Part shown: positions 15,434 to 22,317 of the stretch, in pieces | Numbering within the stretch: position 1 is the stretch's first letter | Layout: every line of letters begins with the position of its first letter | Source: CAZSCF01 sp964547585 | GTDB lineage: Bacteria > Patescibacteriota > Minisyncoccia > Moranbacterales > UBA2206 | Direction of reading: 5' to 3' | Length of the DNA stretch: 45,860 nucleotides | Assembly: GCA_964547585.1 (NCBI GenBank) | Contig: CAZJOI010000006.1 | Location: forward strand, 1 to 45,860 | Translations under genes and position numbers: made by a program | The notes under the pieces: model-generated | Database searches by the model: none | Seen by the model: the letters and a program-made list of their open reading frames with translations, nothing else | Told to the model about the DNA's origin: nothing

Positions 15434-16291
15434 ATGCTAAAAATATTTCAAAAAATAAGTTTGAATTTAAAAAAGGTTGTGCTCTTTGCCAGCCTTTTTT
15501 TGGCTGTTTTCTTTGGGCTATTTTATTTGGTAAATTTTGATTTTAGTCGGACCAAGGAATATTCTCCTGAGAAAAATGTTATTTCAGACTTCGATCTGAA
15601 TGAAGAATTCAAGAAAAGGCTCGGTGGCACTGTTTTCTCTTTGGAAAGCTATGCCGATTGGGCAAGTCGTTATGGTTTGAGTGGTAGCAAAAAAGGCCTA
15701 GACGAAGATTCGGATAAGGATCTTTTGCCAAACTATTTGGAATATGTTCACGGAACTAATCCAATTAATGCTGATACGGATGGTGATAAATACACTGACA
15801 AGCAAGAAATAGTTAATGGCTATGATCCGGATGATTTGACTGGGAATTCAAAAACAATCTTTTTGGTTCGCATCGACAAAATCAATGTTGAAGCACCAAT
15901 GATTTGGTCAAAAAGTGAAAATGAAAAAGAAATGCTTACTGATTTGGAAAAGGGGGTGAGCCACTACGCAGGTACAGCCACTCCAGGACAGCTTGGTAAC
16001 GCGGTAATTTCCGGCCATTCTAGTAATTACATTTGGGCAAAAGGAAACTATAATCACATTTTTAAGGATCTGAATAAATTGGAAAATGGCGATAAAATAA
16101 ACATCAAAACTATTCAAAAAAATGGCAGGGTTATTACCTATGAATATATGGTGAGTGGTAAATATATTGATGCTCCAGATGATGAGAGAATCTTTGAAAA
16201 TACTGATAATTCAATTTTGACTCTATCTACTTGTTGGCCGCTTGGAACTAATCTGAAAAGATTGGTACTGAAAGCGTCAATGGTCAAATAA
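15434..16291 (+). CDS. Sortase with N-terminal calcium-binding (TSP3/EF-hand-like) repeats
   Basis: A 285-residue membrane-anchored transpeptidase. The membrane segment is at about residues 14-34. Residues about 89-134 carry Asp-rich calcium-binding loops (DEDSDKDLLPNY and DTDGDKYTDKQE), as in thrombospondin type 3 repeats. The sortase domain occupies about 141-285, with the catalytic triad His195 (SGHSS), Cys267 (LSTCWP) and Arg276 (LKRLVL). The domain looks closest to class D/E sortases by the TLSTCWPLGT motif, but class was not tested. It should cleave the LPATG motif of the protein encoded 30 bases upstream and link it to peptidoglycan or another acceptor. The calcium-binding insert between anchor and catalytic domain is a less common arrangement and may make activity calcium-dependent. 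Confidence 0.9.
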   Translation: MLKIFQKISLNLKKVVLFASLFLAVFFGLFYLVNFDFSRTKEYSPEKNVISDFDLNEEFKKRLGGTVFSLESYADWASRYGLSGSKKGLDEDSDKDLLPNYLEYVHGTNPINADTDGDKYTDKQEIVNGYDPDDLTGNSKTIFLVRIDKINVEAPMIWSKSENEKEMLTDLEKGVSHYAGTATPGQLGNAVISGHSSNYIWAKGNYNHIFKDLNKLENGDKINIKTIQKNGRVITYEYMVSGKYIDAPDDERIFENTDNSILTLSTCWPLGTNLKRLVLKASMVK

Positions 16292-16301
16292 ATATTTGAG
16301 T

Positions 16302-16375
16302 TGTCATCCCCGCGAAGGCGGGGATCCAGTAAAAAAATAATTTTAGACTAGATTCCCGCCTTCGCGGGAATGACA
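16302..16375. repeat. Dispersed two-hairpin repeat, copy 1 (complete)
   Basis: The element begins TGTCATCCCCGCGAAGGCGG and ends CCTTCGCGGGAATGACA. Each arm is itself a small hairpin (CCCGC-GAAG-GCGGG), and the two arms are inverted relative to each other around an A/T-rich centre. Other copies lie at 21185, 24303, 39221, 40736 and 45572. No gene is present between 16292 and 16648. This interval holds the repeat, the promoter at 16446 and a structured leader. Confidence 0.9.
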
Positions 16376-16445
16376 ATTTTGACTAACTTAACTTTGTACT
16401 AATTTTGGCCGCAGTAGGCCATTTTTTCTTAGACTACGCAGATAG

Positions 16446-16474
16446 TTGACAAAAACCCTGTTTTCTGCTAGAAT
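16446..16474 (+). promoter_or_regulatory. Strong extended -10 promoter TTGACA-17-TAGAAT
   Basis: TTGACA at 16446-16451 is followed by a 17-base spacer ending in TGC and then TAGAAT at 16469-16474. TGC directly before the -10 makes it an extended -10 promoter. Transcription should start near 16481, leaving a leader of about 168 bases before the ATG at 16649. Confidence 0.8.
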
Positions 16475-16513
16475 GCTCAGTTCTGATAACGCTATGTCTA
16501 ATCTGTCTTTCTG

Positions 16514-16586
16514 CTATTTTTCATAAATTTTTTTACGGAAAATAGTGGAAAGGCGGAAAATAGTGTTGTCAAGATTTCTTTGACAA
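16514..16586 (+). promoter_or_regulatory. Structured leader: duplicated 12-mer and inverted repeat
   Basis: CGGAAAATAGTG occurs twice, at 16536-16547 and 16554-16565. CTATTTT at 16514-16520 could pair with the AAAATAG inside either copy, giving two mutually exclusive hairpins. Just downstream, TTGTCAA (16566-16572) and TTGACAA (16580-16586) form a perfect 7-bp inverted repeat. The arrangement resembles an attenuator or protein-binding site; this is inference. Confidence 0.45.
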
Positions 16587-16648
16587 TTGAATATAAAACA
16601 AAATCATAAAAATAAAAAAAGAGGCCCATGGGGTCGAAGGAGGAAGAG

Positions 16649-17794
16649 ATGAAAAAGTTTTCTTTGGCCATTGTGGCCGCGGCGTTTTTAGTGTTCTTCG
16701 CAAGCTTCGCGCTTGCGCAGGATATAAGTATTAGAAACACCAACACTGCTGCTGCTACAGGCGGAAACGCCTGGCAACAGCAGCGGCAGGAGCAACTGAA
16801 TCAGCAGAAGCAACGTCAGGAGGTGAGCGGGGTAGAGGGTAACCAAATAGTTACCACGCCGTTGCAGGCGCCTTTGATGGGAGTTGGTGTTGGCCCCGGC
16901 GGGAGTGTATTTGGTAAATGGGAAATGATTCGATGTGATTATTCGTATCAATCGTTTTCTATTAAAAAATTAGAAAGAGCATCTTCTTCCGGAAGATTTT
17001 TGGACAAAAGAGGATCGTTTTTCGATGCTCTTTCTGGCCAGAAATTGAAGTCGACCGTGTATGAAAAGAAAGAAAAAGCGACAAGCGATGAAATTCGGAT
17101 CTTAAATCAAATCCCGAATGCAGCATTGCTCGGAGAATTTTCTTGTACGGGGGATATAGACTGGACTCTGGGAGAAGTTCTTTCAAAGTGCCTACTCGAG
17201 GCGCGCCAACAAACAAACACTTCAAACGTAGTTGTTATGAGAAGGGATGATGTTGATGCGGCAAATAGTGGCACTGCAGTCGGTGCTGGAACCGGCATGT
17301 CTAATCCGTTTGGAGGTGACAGTGTTGGTGCTGGTGCTATCGGGGCGTCATTTGGAAAAACTCACTCCTTTAAGGAGCGAGTTATTATGCTGGAAGTTCG
17401 TGCATATGAAGACGTCGTTGAGGCGTCGAATGTATGTGGCGGCGGCCAGCAAGTGAATTATTACCCGCCACCGCAGGCGAAAGATTGCGATCCGCAGAGC
17501 ATTTATATCGCTCTGGAAAAAAACCGGATTGCAATCTATGGAGACGGCAAGAAAAAAGGTTGCGACTTTTACAGTCTCAACAATTTACGTCTCCGGGCGG
17601 AAAGAGGAAGGTTGTATCTTGACCTGTACGGGTGTACAGGCGATAGAGAAGCCTTAAATGCGGCGAAGGATAATTTTGAAATCGCCGCGCGGAATTATAA
17701 GTTCGGTTCTGATATCAAGAAAAATCAGGCCGAAGCAGACAAAATCATGAGCCAAGTCTTCGCGGACTGGTCAGAAATAAACGGAGGGAAGTAA
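16649..17794 (+). CDS. Exported protein, Cys-containing, with N-terminal NTNT/Q-rich motif; function unknown
   Basis: The start is ATG 16649, not the upstream in-frame ATG at 16628, because a strong Shine-Dalgarno (AAGGAGGAAGAG) lies directly before it and the signal peptide then begins at residue 1. The 381-residue product has a signal peptide ending ALA at residue 23. The motif DISIRNTNTAAATGGNA follows, then a Gln/Arg-rich stretch (about 43-58). The remainder is a globular region with seven cysteines and a helical C-terminus resembling a TPR-like hairpin (EALNAAKDNFEIAARNY). I do not recognise the family. The NTNT-A-ATGG motif is shared with the LPATG protein at 14930. Base composition is higher in G+C than the flanks (31 of 60 in the line starting at 17461), as is the case for the next gene, 3 bases downstream. 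Confidence 0.8.
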   Translation: MKKFSLAIVAAAFLVFFASFALAQDISIRNTNTAAATGGNAWQQQRQEQLNQQKQRQEVSGVEGNQIVTTPLQAPLMGVGVGPGGSVFGKWEMIRCDYSYQSFSIKKLERASSSGRFLDKRGSFFDALSGQKLKSTVYEKKEKATSDEIRILNQIPNAALLGEFSCTGDIDWTLGEVLSKCLLEARQQTNTSNVVVMRRDDVDAANSGTAVGAGTGMSNPFGGDSVGAGAIGASFGKTHSFKERVIMLEVRAYEDVVEASNVCGGGQQVNYYPPPQAKDCDPQSIYIALEKNRIAIYGDGKKKGCDFYSLNNLRLRAERGRLYLDLYGCTGDREALNAAKDNFEIAARNYKFGSDIKKNQAEADKIMSQVFADWSEINGGK

Positions 17795-17797
17795 ACC

Positions 17798-18469
17798 ATG
17801 AAGAAAAAAAATCTGGCCATTATGGTCGCGGTTATTATTGCAGTGCTTGGGATGTTTTCATCTAAGGCGTTAGCGTTAACGTCCGCTCAAAAGGCGGACT
17901 TAATCCTTGCCAGCAATGGCAAGACAACCAGCGATCCGGCCGTGCAAACGGCACCGACAGGCTCCGAAAATTACCTAATTCGGCATGAAAAATTGGCCGA
18001 GCAGGTCGGGCTGTTGACGCGGAAAGTCAACAGGGCGGAAAAGAAATTCGCCGGTAAGGCAGACAAGAGGTACGTCGACAATAAAATCAATGCCATTAGC
18101 AAAGAGGTCGATGTTCGATTGACGGCCATTGAAGATGGTGTCGATGAGAAAATCAGCACAGCGTTGGCGAAATTTGAAACAGAAAAAGTCACGCCGATGA
18201 ATGGGCGGATCGAGGCGGTCAATAAAAAGGCCGATGAAGCCAAAAAGAAAGCTGATGCATCTTATGCTGAGGGAAACACCACGCGGTTAATTGCAATCGC
18301 TGCGATGGTGATTGCAATTATCCTCGGTGCTATCGGCATCTTCGTTGGACGCTCGAAAAAGCGGCCCGAGGCAGAAGCAGAAGAAAAGGCCGCGGCCGAT
18401 GCGAAAGCAAAAGCTGATGCTGACGCGAAAGCTGAGGCTGAAGCTAAAGCAGCAGCCGGTACGGCATAG
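17798..18469 (+). CDS. Exported coiled-coil protein with C-terminal membrane anchor; function unknown
   Basis: A 223-residue protein with a signal peptide (about 1-26, ending SKALA). A predicted coiled coil follows at about 60-155, rich in Lys/Ala/Glu/Asp. A membrane segment lies at about 163-184. The cytoplasmic tail is almost wholly Ala/Lys/Glu/Asp (AEEKAAADAKAKADADAKA). It should be anchored in the membrane with the coiled coil outside. A good Shine-Dalgarno (GGAGGGAAG) lies in the end of the upstream gene, 3 bases away, so the two are co-translated. The local G+C is high (35 of 60 in the line starting at 18001) and unlike the rest of the window. No family recognised. The pair could form an exported complex, with this protein as membrane anchor. 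Confidence 0.78.
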   Translation: MKKKNLAIMVAVIIAVLGMFSSKALALTSAQKADLILASNGKTTSDPAVQTAPTGSENYLIRHEKLAEQVGLLTRKVNRAEKKFAGKADKRYVDNKINAISKEVDVRLTAIEDGVDEKISTALAKFETEKVTPMNGRIEAVNKKADEAKKKADASYAEGNTTRLIAIAAMVIAIILGAIGIFVGRSKKRPEAEAEEKAAADAKAKADADAKAEAEAKAAAGTA

Positions 18470-18491
18470 GTCTCACGCCATAAAGTGAGAC
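18470..18491 (+). other. Perfect 7-bp hairpin after the exported-protein pair
   Basis: GTCTCAC at 18470-18476 pairs with GTGAGAC at 18485-18491 around an 8-base loop, directly after the stop codon and before the terminator. Confidence 0.6.
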
Positions 18492-18492
18492 G

Positions 18493-18535
18493 GAGGCAGT
18501 ATAATCTATTATGATTATCACTGCCTCTTTTTTTT
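18493..18535 (+). terminator. Strong rho-independent terminator
   Basis: GAGGCAGT at 18493-18500 pairs with ACTGCCTC at 18520-18527, extended inward by an A/T-rich stem, and is followed by eight T. It closes the 16649-18469 transcript. Confidence 0.9.
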
Positions 18536-18548
18536 GCTGAAAAAATCC

Positions 18549-18601
18549 AAGGTTCAACCTTAGAAAATTAAAGGTTGAACCTTAGATTTGCCTTAGATTT
18601 G
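18549..18601. repeat. 13-bp inverted repeat plus an 11-bp tandem direct repeat
   Basis: AAGGTTCAACCTT (18549-18561) and its exact reverse complement AAGGTTGAACCTT (18571-18583) form a perfect hairpin with a 9-base loop. CCTTAGATTTG is then repeated head-to-tail at 18580-18590 and 18591-18601, ending 7 bases before a -35 hexamer. This is a plausible operator region for the promoter at 18609. Confidence 0.6.
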
Positions 18602-18608
18602 CGAAACA

Positions 18609-18636
18609 TTGACAAAAAATAACAATTTGCTAGACT
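18609..18636 (+). promoter_or_regulatory. Extended -10 promoter TTGACA-16-TAGACT
   Basis: TTGACA at 18609-18614, a 16-base spacer ending TGC, and TAGACT at 18631-18636. It is nearly the same as the promoters at 16446 and (minus strand) 38585-38613. Transcription would begin near 18643, giving a leader of about 27 bases before the ATG at 18670. Confidence 0.7.
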
Positions 18637-18669
18637 GAACGACCCTAAATAATTAAAGTTTTTAAGCCT

Positions 18670-19563
18670 ATGAAAGCCTTACTTAAGTCAAAAATATTCT
18701 GGATTACATTCGTTTTAGTAGCGGTAATTTTTTTCATTGCCGGAATCGTTATGTCCAAGACATATAAAAGTGAAATGAGAATTTTGCTTTTGCCCAGAAG
18801 TGAAGTGGCCGCCAGAAACATCGATCAGATTCTACGCAATGCCGAAGAAATTCCCAAGTCTCTTTCTTTCTACAATAAAATGCTGGAACTCAATCCTGAC
18901 ATTGAAGATGACTTATCCGATATGTCAGACAGCCAAAGAAAAAATTCCTGGAATGACAAAATTAAAGTAGAGAGAGTGAGGAAGAGCGGAGTCATTAAAA
19001 TAGATGCTTTTAGTGATGTTCAACTGCAAGCCGAAATAATCAGCCGTCAAATTGTGGCCAGTGATATTGCCGTTCTCAGCAAGTACTATGATATTACAAC
19101 TGACTTGGATATCCGAATTATCGACGGTCCGATTGCGTATATTGTTTCGAAAATAAATTTTTGGATGTTGTTTTCACTTAGTTTGATTTTGGGTATCGTC
19201 ATTGGATGTGTGATATATTTTATCGTAAAGTTTTTCCCTAAAAATGAGAATATCTTAAATTTAGAATCTTTGAGAGAATATCTGAAGCCGGCTGGCGAAA
19301 AAGCTTCAAAAAAAATAAATGAATGCTTTCCATTTTCCAATAAAAAATTGGAAGCTTTTGAAGAAAATTATACTTTTGAGAAAAAAGCCTGTGCTCCAGA
19401 AAATTTGCCAGTGGCGGCGGAGGAATCAATTTTTACTTCCAAGACCGAAGAAGATCAATCTTTTGTGGCTCCAAAATCTTCTGAGAATGTCAGTCAAATT
19501 GTCAGCAGAGAGGCGACTCCTGAAGAAGTCAAGGCTCGCTTGAACAAATTACTGAACAGCTAG
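18670..19563 (+). CDS. Wzz-like chain-length determinant family membrane protein (second copy)
   Basis: A 297-residue protein with membrane segments at about residues 10-30 and 163-187 enclosing an extracytoplasmic domain, as in polysaccharide co-polymerases. The sequence just before the second membrane segment (DIRIIDGPIA) fits the family. The cytoplasmic C-terminus is long (about 110 residues), with Lys/Glu-rich and Ser/Pro-rich sequence, no kinase motifs, and a short conserved-looking end (EATPEEVKARLNKLL). It probably modulates glycan chain length or export. The next gene, about 50 bases downstream, is a DUF4012 protein, as in the first glycan block. It is larger than the copy at 263 and shares topology rather than obvious sequence identity. 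Confidence 0.65.
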   Translation: MKALLKSKIFWITFVLVAVIFFIAGIVMSKTYKSEMRILLLPRSEVAARNIDQILRNAEEIPKSLSFYNKMLELNPDIEDDLSDMSDSQRKNSWNDKIKVERVRKSGVIKIDAFSDVQLQAEIISRQIVASDIAVLSKYYDITTDLDIRIIDGPIAYIVSKINFWMLFSLSLILGIVIGCVIYFIVKFFPKNENILNLESLREYLKPAGEKASKKINECFPFSNKKLEAFEENYTFEKKACAPENLPVAAEESIFTSKTEEDQSFVAPKSSENVSQIVSREATPEEVKARLNKLLNS

Positions 19564-19614
19564 ACCCCCTTGTGTTATACTGAATCTCAAATAGCCATTT
19601 GGGATTATAAAAAT

Positions 19615-20961
19615 ATGTCTAAAAAATATTCGGCCAAGTTTTGGATAATTTTCTGGCTAATTTCAGGATTATTTCTGATTAGTTTTTTTGTCTTTTCGCA
19701 AATAAAAAATGGAGGAATGAGCGACTTGGCAGATAACTTGCCGATAAGCGAGGAAAACAAAGTTCTGATATATTTAACGGACTTTTTTTTGAAAGATTGG
19801 CATGAGGAAAAAACTTTCATGATTCTTTTTCAAAACAATATGGAACTTCGCCCAGGTGGAGGCTTCATTGGATCATTTGGAATTTTGAAAATTAAAAATG
19901 GAAAAATTTCCGATTTGCAAATTCAAGATGTTTCTAATTTCGATTCAAAATTGCCGAATACAATAATTTCACCATATCCAATTGAAAAAATTTTTCACAC
20001 AAAATATTGGAAAATGCGAGATTCAAATTTTTCGCCGGATTTTGCTGAGAATGCCAAAAGAGCCGAAGAGTTTTATCAGCTGGGTGGTGGCCAAGAGAAG
20101 CTTGATGGCGTTGTTGGTCTTACAACCAATGTTTTAACTTCATTTTTGAAAGCGACTGGTCCAATTAAGATTGAAGGTTATCCAGGAACATATGCTGATG
20201 AAAATGCTGTGATTGCTTTGGAATATCAAGTAGAAAAAGCTTATGCCGAACAGGGCATCGAAAAACAAGCCAGAAAATCGATTATGAACGATTTGGCCGA
20301 AGAGATAGTTGGCAAAGTCGTCGATTTTAATAACGTACGAAAGCTCGGACTAGCTAAAATAATTCTGGCCGATTTGAACAAAAAAGACATCCAGCTGTAT
20401 TTCAAAGACGAAAAACTGCAAAAACAAATTGAAAAAGCCACATGGGGCGGACGCGTCGATGAAAATTGGAAAGGTAATTATTTAATGGTAATAGATGCCA
20501 ATTTAGCTTCCTATAAAAGTGACTACCATATTCGCAGATCAGTTGAATACGCAGTTGATTTTTCCGGCGGATTTCCGGAAGTTATTTTGAAAATAACTTA
20601 CAATCATACGGCGGAGGAAAGAGATTGGATGACAAAAAACTATCTGACATATTTGCGTGTCTATGTGCCCAATGGCTCATGGTTCATAGCTGGCAATAAT
20701 TTTAATGATCCGCATTTCGGAGAAGAGTTTCAGAAAAAATATTTTGGATCACTAGTGAGTGTTCCGCTAGGAACATCCAAGACTGTGGAAATTAGATATT
20801 TTCTTCCAGTTGAATTGAAAAATGAGTCCTATGATTTGAAGGTGCAAAAACAAGCTGGGACTAAAGACGTTTTTTATAACGTGAATATCATCAAAAATGC
20901 CTTTGAAAAAAAGACTCAAAATTTTATCCTAGATTCCGATATGGTTTTGGATAATCTTTAA
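19615..20961 (+). CDS. DUF4012 protein (second copy, short form)
   Basis: The start is ATG 19615 (MSKKYSAKFW). The frame is open further upstream to a TTG at 19570, but that would put 15 unlikely residues before a normal positive-inside membrane anchor. The 448-residue protein has one membrane segment (about 8-29) and then the DUF4012 domain from about residue 65. Landmarks are FQNNMELRPGGGFIGSFG, RDSNFSPDF, LDGVVGLTTNVLTSFLKATG and YLRVYVPNGS. It lacks the cytoplasmic coiled coil and long linker of the copy at 3309 and is closest in layout to the copy at 33328. The biochemical activity of DUF4012 is unknown to me. Position directly after a Wzz-like gene suggests work on an exported glycan. 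Confidence 0.9.
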   Translation: MSKKYSAKFWIIFWLISGLFLISFFVFSQIKNGGMSDLADNLPISEENKVLIYLTDFFLKDWHEEKTFMILFQNNMELRPGGGFIGSFGILKIKNGKISDLQIQDVSNFDSKLPNTIISPYPIEKIFHTKYWKMRDSNFSPDFAENAKRAEEFYQLGGGQEKLDGVVGLTTNVLTSFLKATGPIKIEGYPGTYADENAVIALEYQVEKAYAEQGIEKQARKSIMNDLAEEIVGKVVDFNNVRKLGLAKIILADLNKKDIQLYFKDEKLQKQIEKATWGGRVDENWKGNYLMVIDANLASYKSDYHIRRSVEYAVDFSGGFPEVILKITYNHTAEERDWMTKNYLTYLRVYVPNGSWFIAGNNFNDPHFGEEFQKKYFGSLVSVPLGTSKTVEIRYFLPVELKNESYDLKVQKQAGTKDVFYNVNIIKNAFEKKTQNFILDSDMVLDNL

Positions 20962-20965
20962 TAGC

Positions 20966-21003
20966 TTTCCCCCTTTGGAAAAGGGGGACTAAGGGGGATT
21001 TTT
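20966..21003. repeat. Dispersed C/G-run hairpin repeat, element A
   Basis: CCCCCTTT at 20969-20976 pairs with AAAGGGGG at 20980-20987, and the G-run unit is repeated (ACTAAGGGGG). It is the same type of sequence as the insertion in lepA at 8032. The stretch 20962-21274 contains no gene: it holds this element, element B, a terminator-like hairpin and a copy of the two-hairpin repeat. Confidence 0.7.
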
Positions 21004-21040
21004 ATTTTTATAAAACAATCTAAATATTTCAGTAAAAATT

Positions 21041-21080
21041 CCTCTGTCCTTCGGACATCTCCCTTTAAAAAGGGAGAAAA
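21041..21080. repeat. Dispersed C/G-run hairpin repeat, element B
   Basis: Two adjacent hairpins: TGTCC-TTC-GGACA, then CTCCCTTT paired with AAAGGGAG. Related in style to element A and probably the other half of the same dispersed repeat. Confidence 0.6.
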
Positions 21081-21102
21081 ATTTGAATAAAAATCAGAAA
21101 AT

Positions 21103-21127
21103 AACCGGCAATGTCGGTTTTTGCTTT
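21103..21127 (+). terminator. Possible rho-independent terminator
   Basis: AACCG at 21103-21107 pairs with CGGTT around a short loop and is followed by TTTTGCTTTTT. The stem is short, so it is only a moderate candidate for terminating the DUF4012 transcript. Confidence 0.5.
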
Positions 21128-21184
21128 TTGAGGCAAAATATATTAGTATTATTAAATCAGTATTTAATTAAGTTATTTATTTTT

Positions 21185-21262
21185 TGTCATTCCCGCGAAG
21201 GCGGGAATCCAGTGTACAAACTTAAAATTCAAGACTAGATTCCCGCCTTCGCGGGAATGACA
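21185..21262. repeat. Dispersed two-hairpin repeat, copy 2 (complete)
   Basis: Same termini and inverted arms as the copy at 16302 (TGTCATTCCCGCGAAG to CGCGGGAATGACA), 78 bases. It ends 12 bases before the start of the rmlC-like gene and so occupies its 5' leader. Confidence 0.9.
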
Positions 21263-21274
21263 ATATGAGAAACT

Positions 21275-21727
21275 ATGATACAAGGTGTTGTTATAAAAAA
21301 ACTGCTTAAAAACGAAGATTCCAGAGGCTGGTTGACTGAAATATGGAGAAATGATGAGAGTGGTTTTTCTCCGACGATGTCCTATGTGAGTGTGACCAAG
21401 CCAGCGGTGGTTCGCGGTCCTCATGAGCACAATTTTCAATCAGACGGTTTTGTTTTTTTGGGACCGGGAAATTTCAGGTTATATCTTTGGGATAACAGAG
21501 AAAATAGCCTAACTTTTAAAGAAGAAATGCAGATTGAGGTTGGCGAAAATAATCCGGTTTTTGCGATTGTGCCACCAGGCGTAGTCCATGGATACAAATG
21601 CATTTCAGATGTGGATGCCTATTGCATTAACTTGCCGGACAAACTATATGCTGGAGTCGGCAAGAAAGAAGATGTGGATGAGGTCCGCCATGAAAAAGAT
21701 CCGAATTCACCATTTAAAATCATATAA
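21275..21727 (+). CDS. rmlC: dTDP-4-dehydrorhamnose 3,5-epimerase family cupin (RmlC-like)
   Basis: A 150-residue cupin of the RmlC family. The N-terminal EDSRGWLTEIW matches the conserved D-x-RG-x-L/F-x-E. The active-site strand is VVRGPHEHN, with His50 in the place of the catalytic His of RGxH, and PGVVHGY (His105) matches the conserved G-x-x-H-G-F/Y. RmlC epimerises dTDP-4-keto-6-deoxyglucose at C3 and C5, the third step of dTDP-L-rhamnose synthesis. The protein is shorter than classical RmlC (about 180 residues), so a related 3- or 3,5-epimerase or sugar isomerase is possible. The presence of rmlB, rmlD and rmlA nearby supports the rhamnose assignment. No Shine-Dalgarno is visible, and a dispersed repeat abuts the start. 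Confidence 0.75.
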   Translation: MIQGVVIKKLLKNEDSRGWLTEIWRNDESGFSPTMSYVSVTKPAVVRGPHEHNFQSDGFVFLGPGNFRLYLWDNRENSLTFKEEMQIEVGENNPVFAIVPPGVVHGYKCISDVDAYCINLPDKLYAGVGKKEDVDEVRHEKDPNSPFKII

Positions 21728-21748
21728 CATACAACATAAAACATGGAA
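21721..21748 (+). repeat. Heptanucleotide repeat, 4 units, between rmlC and the HIT gene
   Basis: Units CATATAA, CATACAA, CATAAAA and CATGGAA run across the stop codon of rmlC and the ATG (21743) of the HIT gene. Confidence 0.6.
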
Positions 21749-22147
21749 CAAAAAACAGATTGTATTTTTTGTAAAATAATTGCGGGAGAAATTCCAGCTG
21801 AAAAAGTCTATGAAGATGACAAGATTTTGGCTTTTCTGGATATTAATCCCGTTACTCTTGGGCATACTCTAATTATTCCCAAAGAACATTATCAAATGAT
21901 GGTAGATACTCCAGATGAACTTTTGTGCTATTGTTTTGCAAAATCCAAAGAGTTAATGATAAAAATCAAGGAAGCGGTGGGAGCGGATTTTGTGACAGTT
22001 TCAGTGGTTGGCTTGGATGTTCCTCATTTTCATATTCATCTTGTTCCGCGCAAATTTAGTGACAACCTAGCTAACTTTTGGCCAACAACGAAATACCTGG
22101 ACGGTGAAATGCAAAAAGTTGCGGAGAAAATAAAAAAGACCCTATAA
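21743..22147 (+). CDS. HIT family nucleotide hydrolase/transferase
   Basis: A 134-residue histidine-triad protein. The N-terminus CIFCKIIAGEIPA is the typical HIT opening, with the CxxC pair that binds zinc in some members. The triad is HFHIHL (His95, His97, His99) followed by VPR. HIT proteins hydrolyse nucleoside phosphoramidates or act as nucleotidyl hydrolases in the cytoplasm. The gene lies 15 bases after rmlC within the rhamnose cluster. No link to rhamnose synthesis is known, and the position may be accidental. Confidence 0.92.
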   Translation: MEQKTDCIFCKIIAGEIPAEKVYEDDKILAFLDINPVTLGHTLIIPKEHYQMMVDTPDELLCYCFAKSKELMIKIKEAVGADFVTVSVVGLDVPHFHIHLVPRKFSDNLANFWPTTKYLDGEMQKVAEKIKKTL

Positions 22148-22317
22148 TTTGTGTTCTTATATTTTTTAAAAATTGTTCAGGCGTTATTTTATAGCAAAAA
22201 ATGTTTTATTTTCGCTACATGCGTACAAAACATTTTATAAGATACACATTTTTTGATAAAATAACTTTCCCTCGAAAATTTAAAAAAAATATAAGAACTT
22301 TAAATTATTTAAAAAAT

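Noticed and set aside
16302..16375. Repeated palindromic arms considered as part of a CRISPR array
   Set aside because: Copies are thousands of bases apart with genes between them; there is no regular repeat-spacer pattern and no cas gene in the window.
16628..16648. Upstream in-frame ATG as the start of the exported protein
   Set aside because: A strong Shine-Dalgarno lies between it and ATG 16649, and the later start gives a normal signal peptide.
19570..19614. TTG start for the second DUF4012 protein
   Set aside because: It adds 15 residues before a typical membrane anchor and there is a normal ATG at 19615.
22201..22317. Upstream extension of rmlB from an earlier ATG
   Set aside because: The added 39 residues do not resemble the family, while MKILVTGGAGFIG at 22318 is the standard N-terminus.
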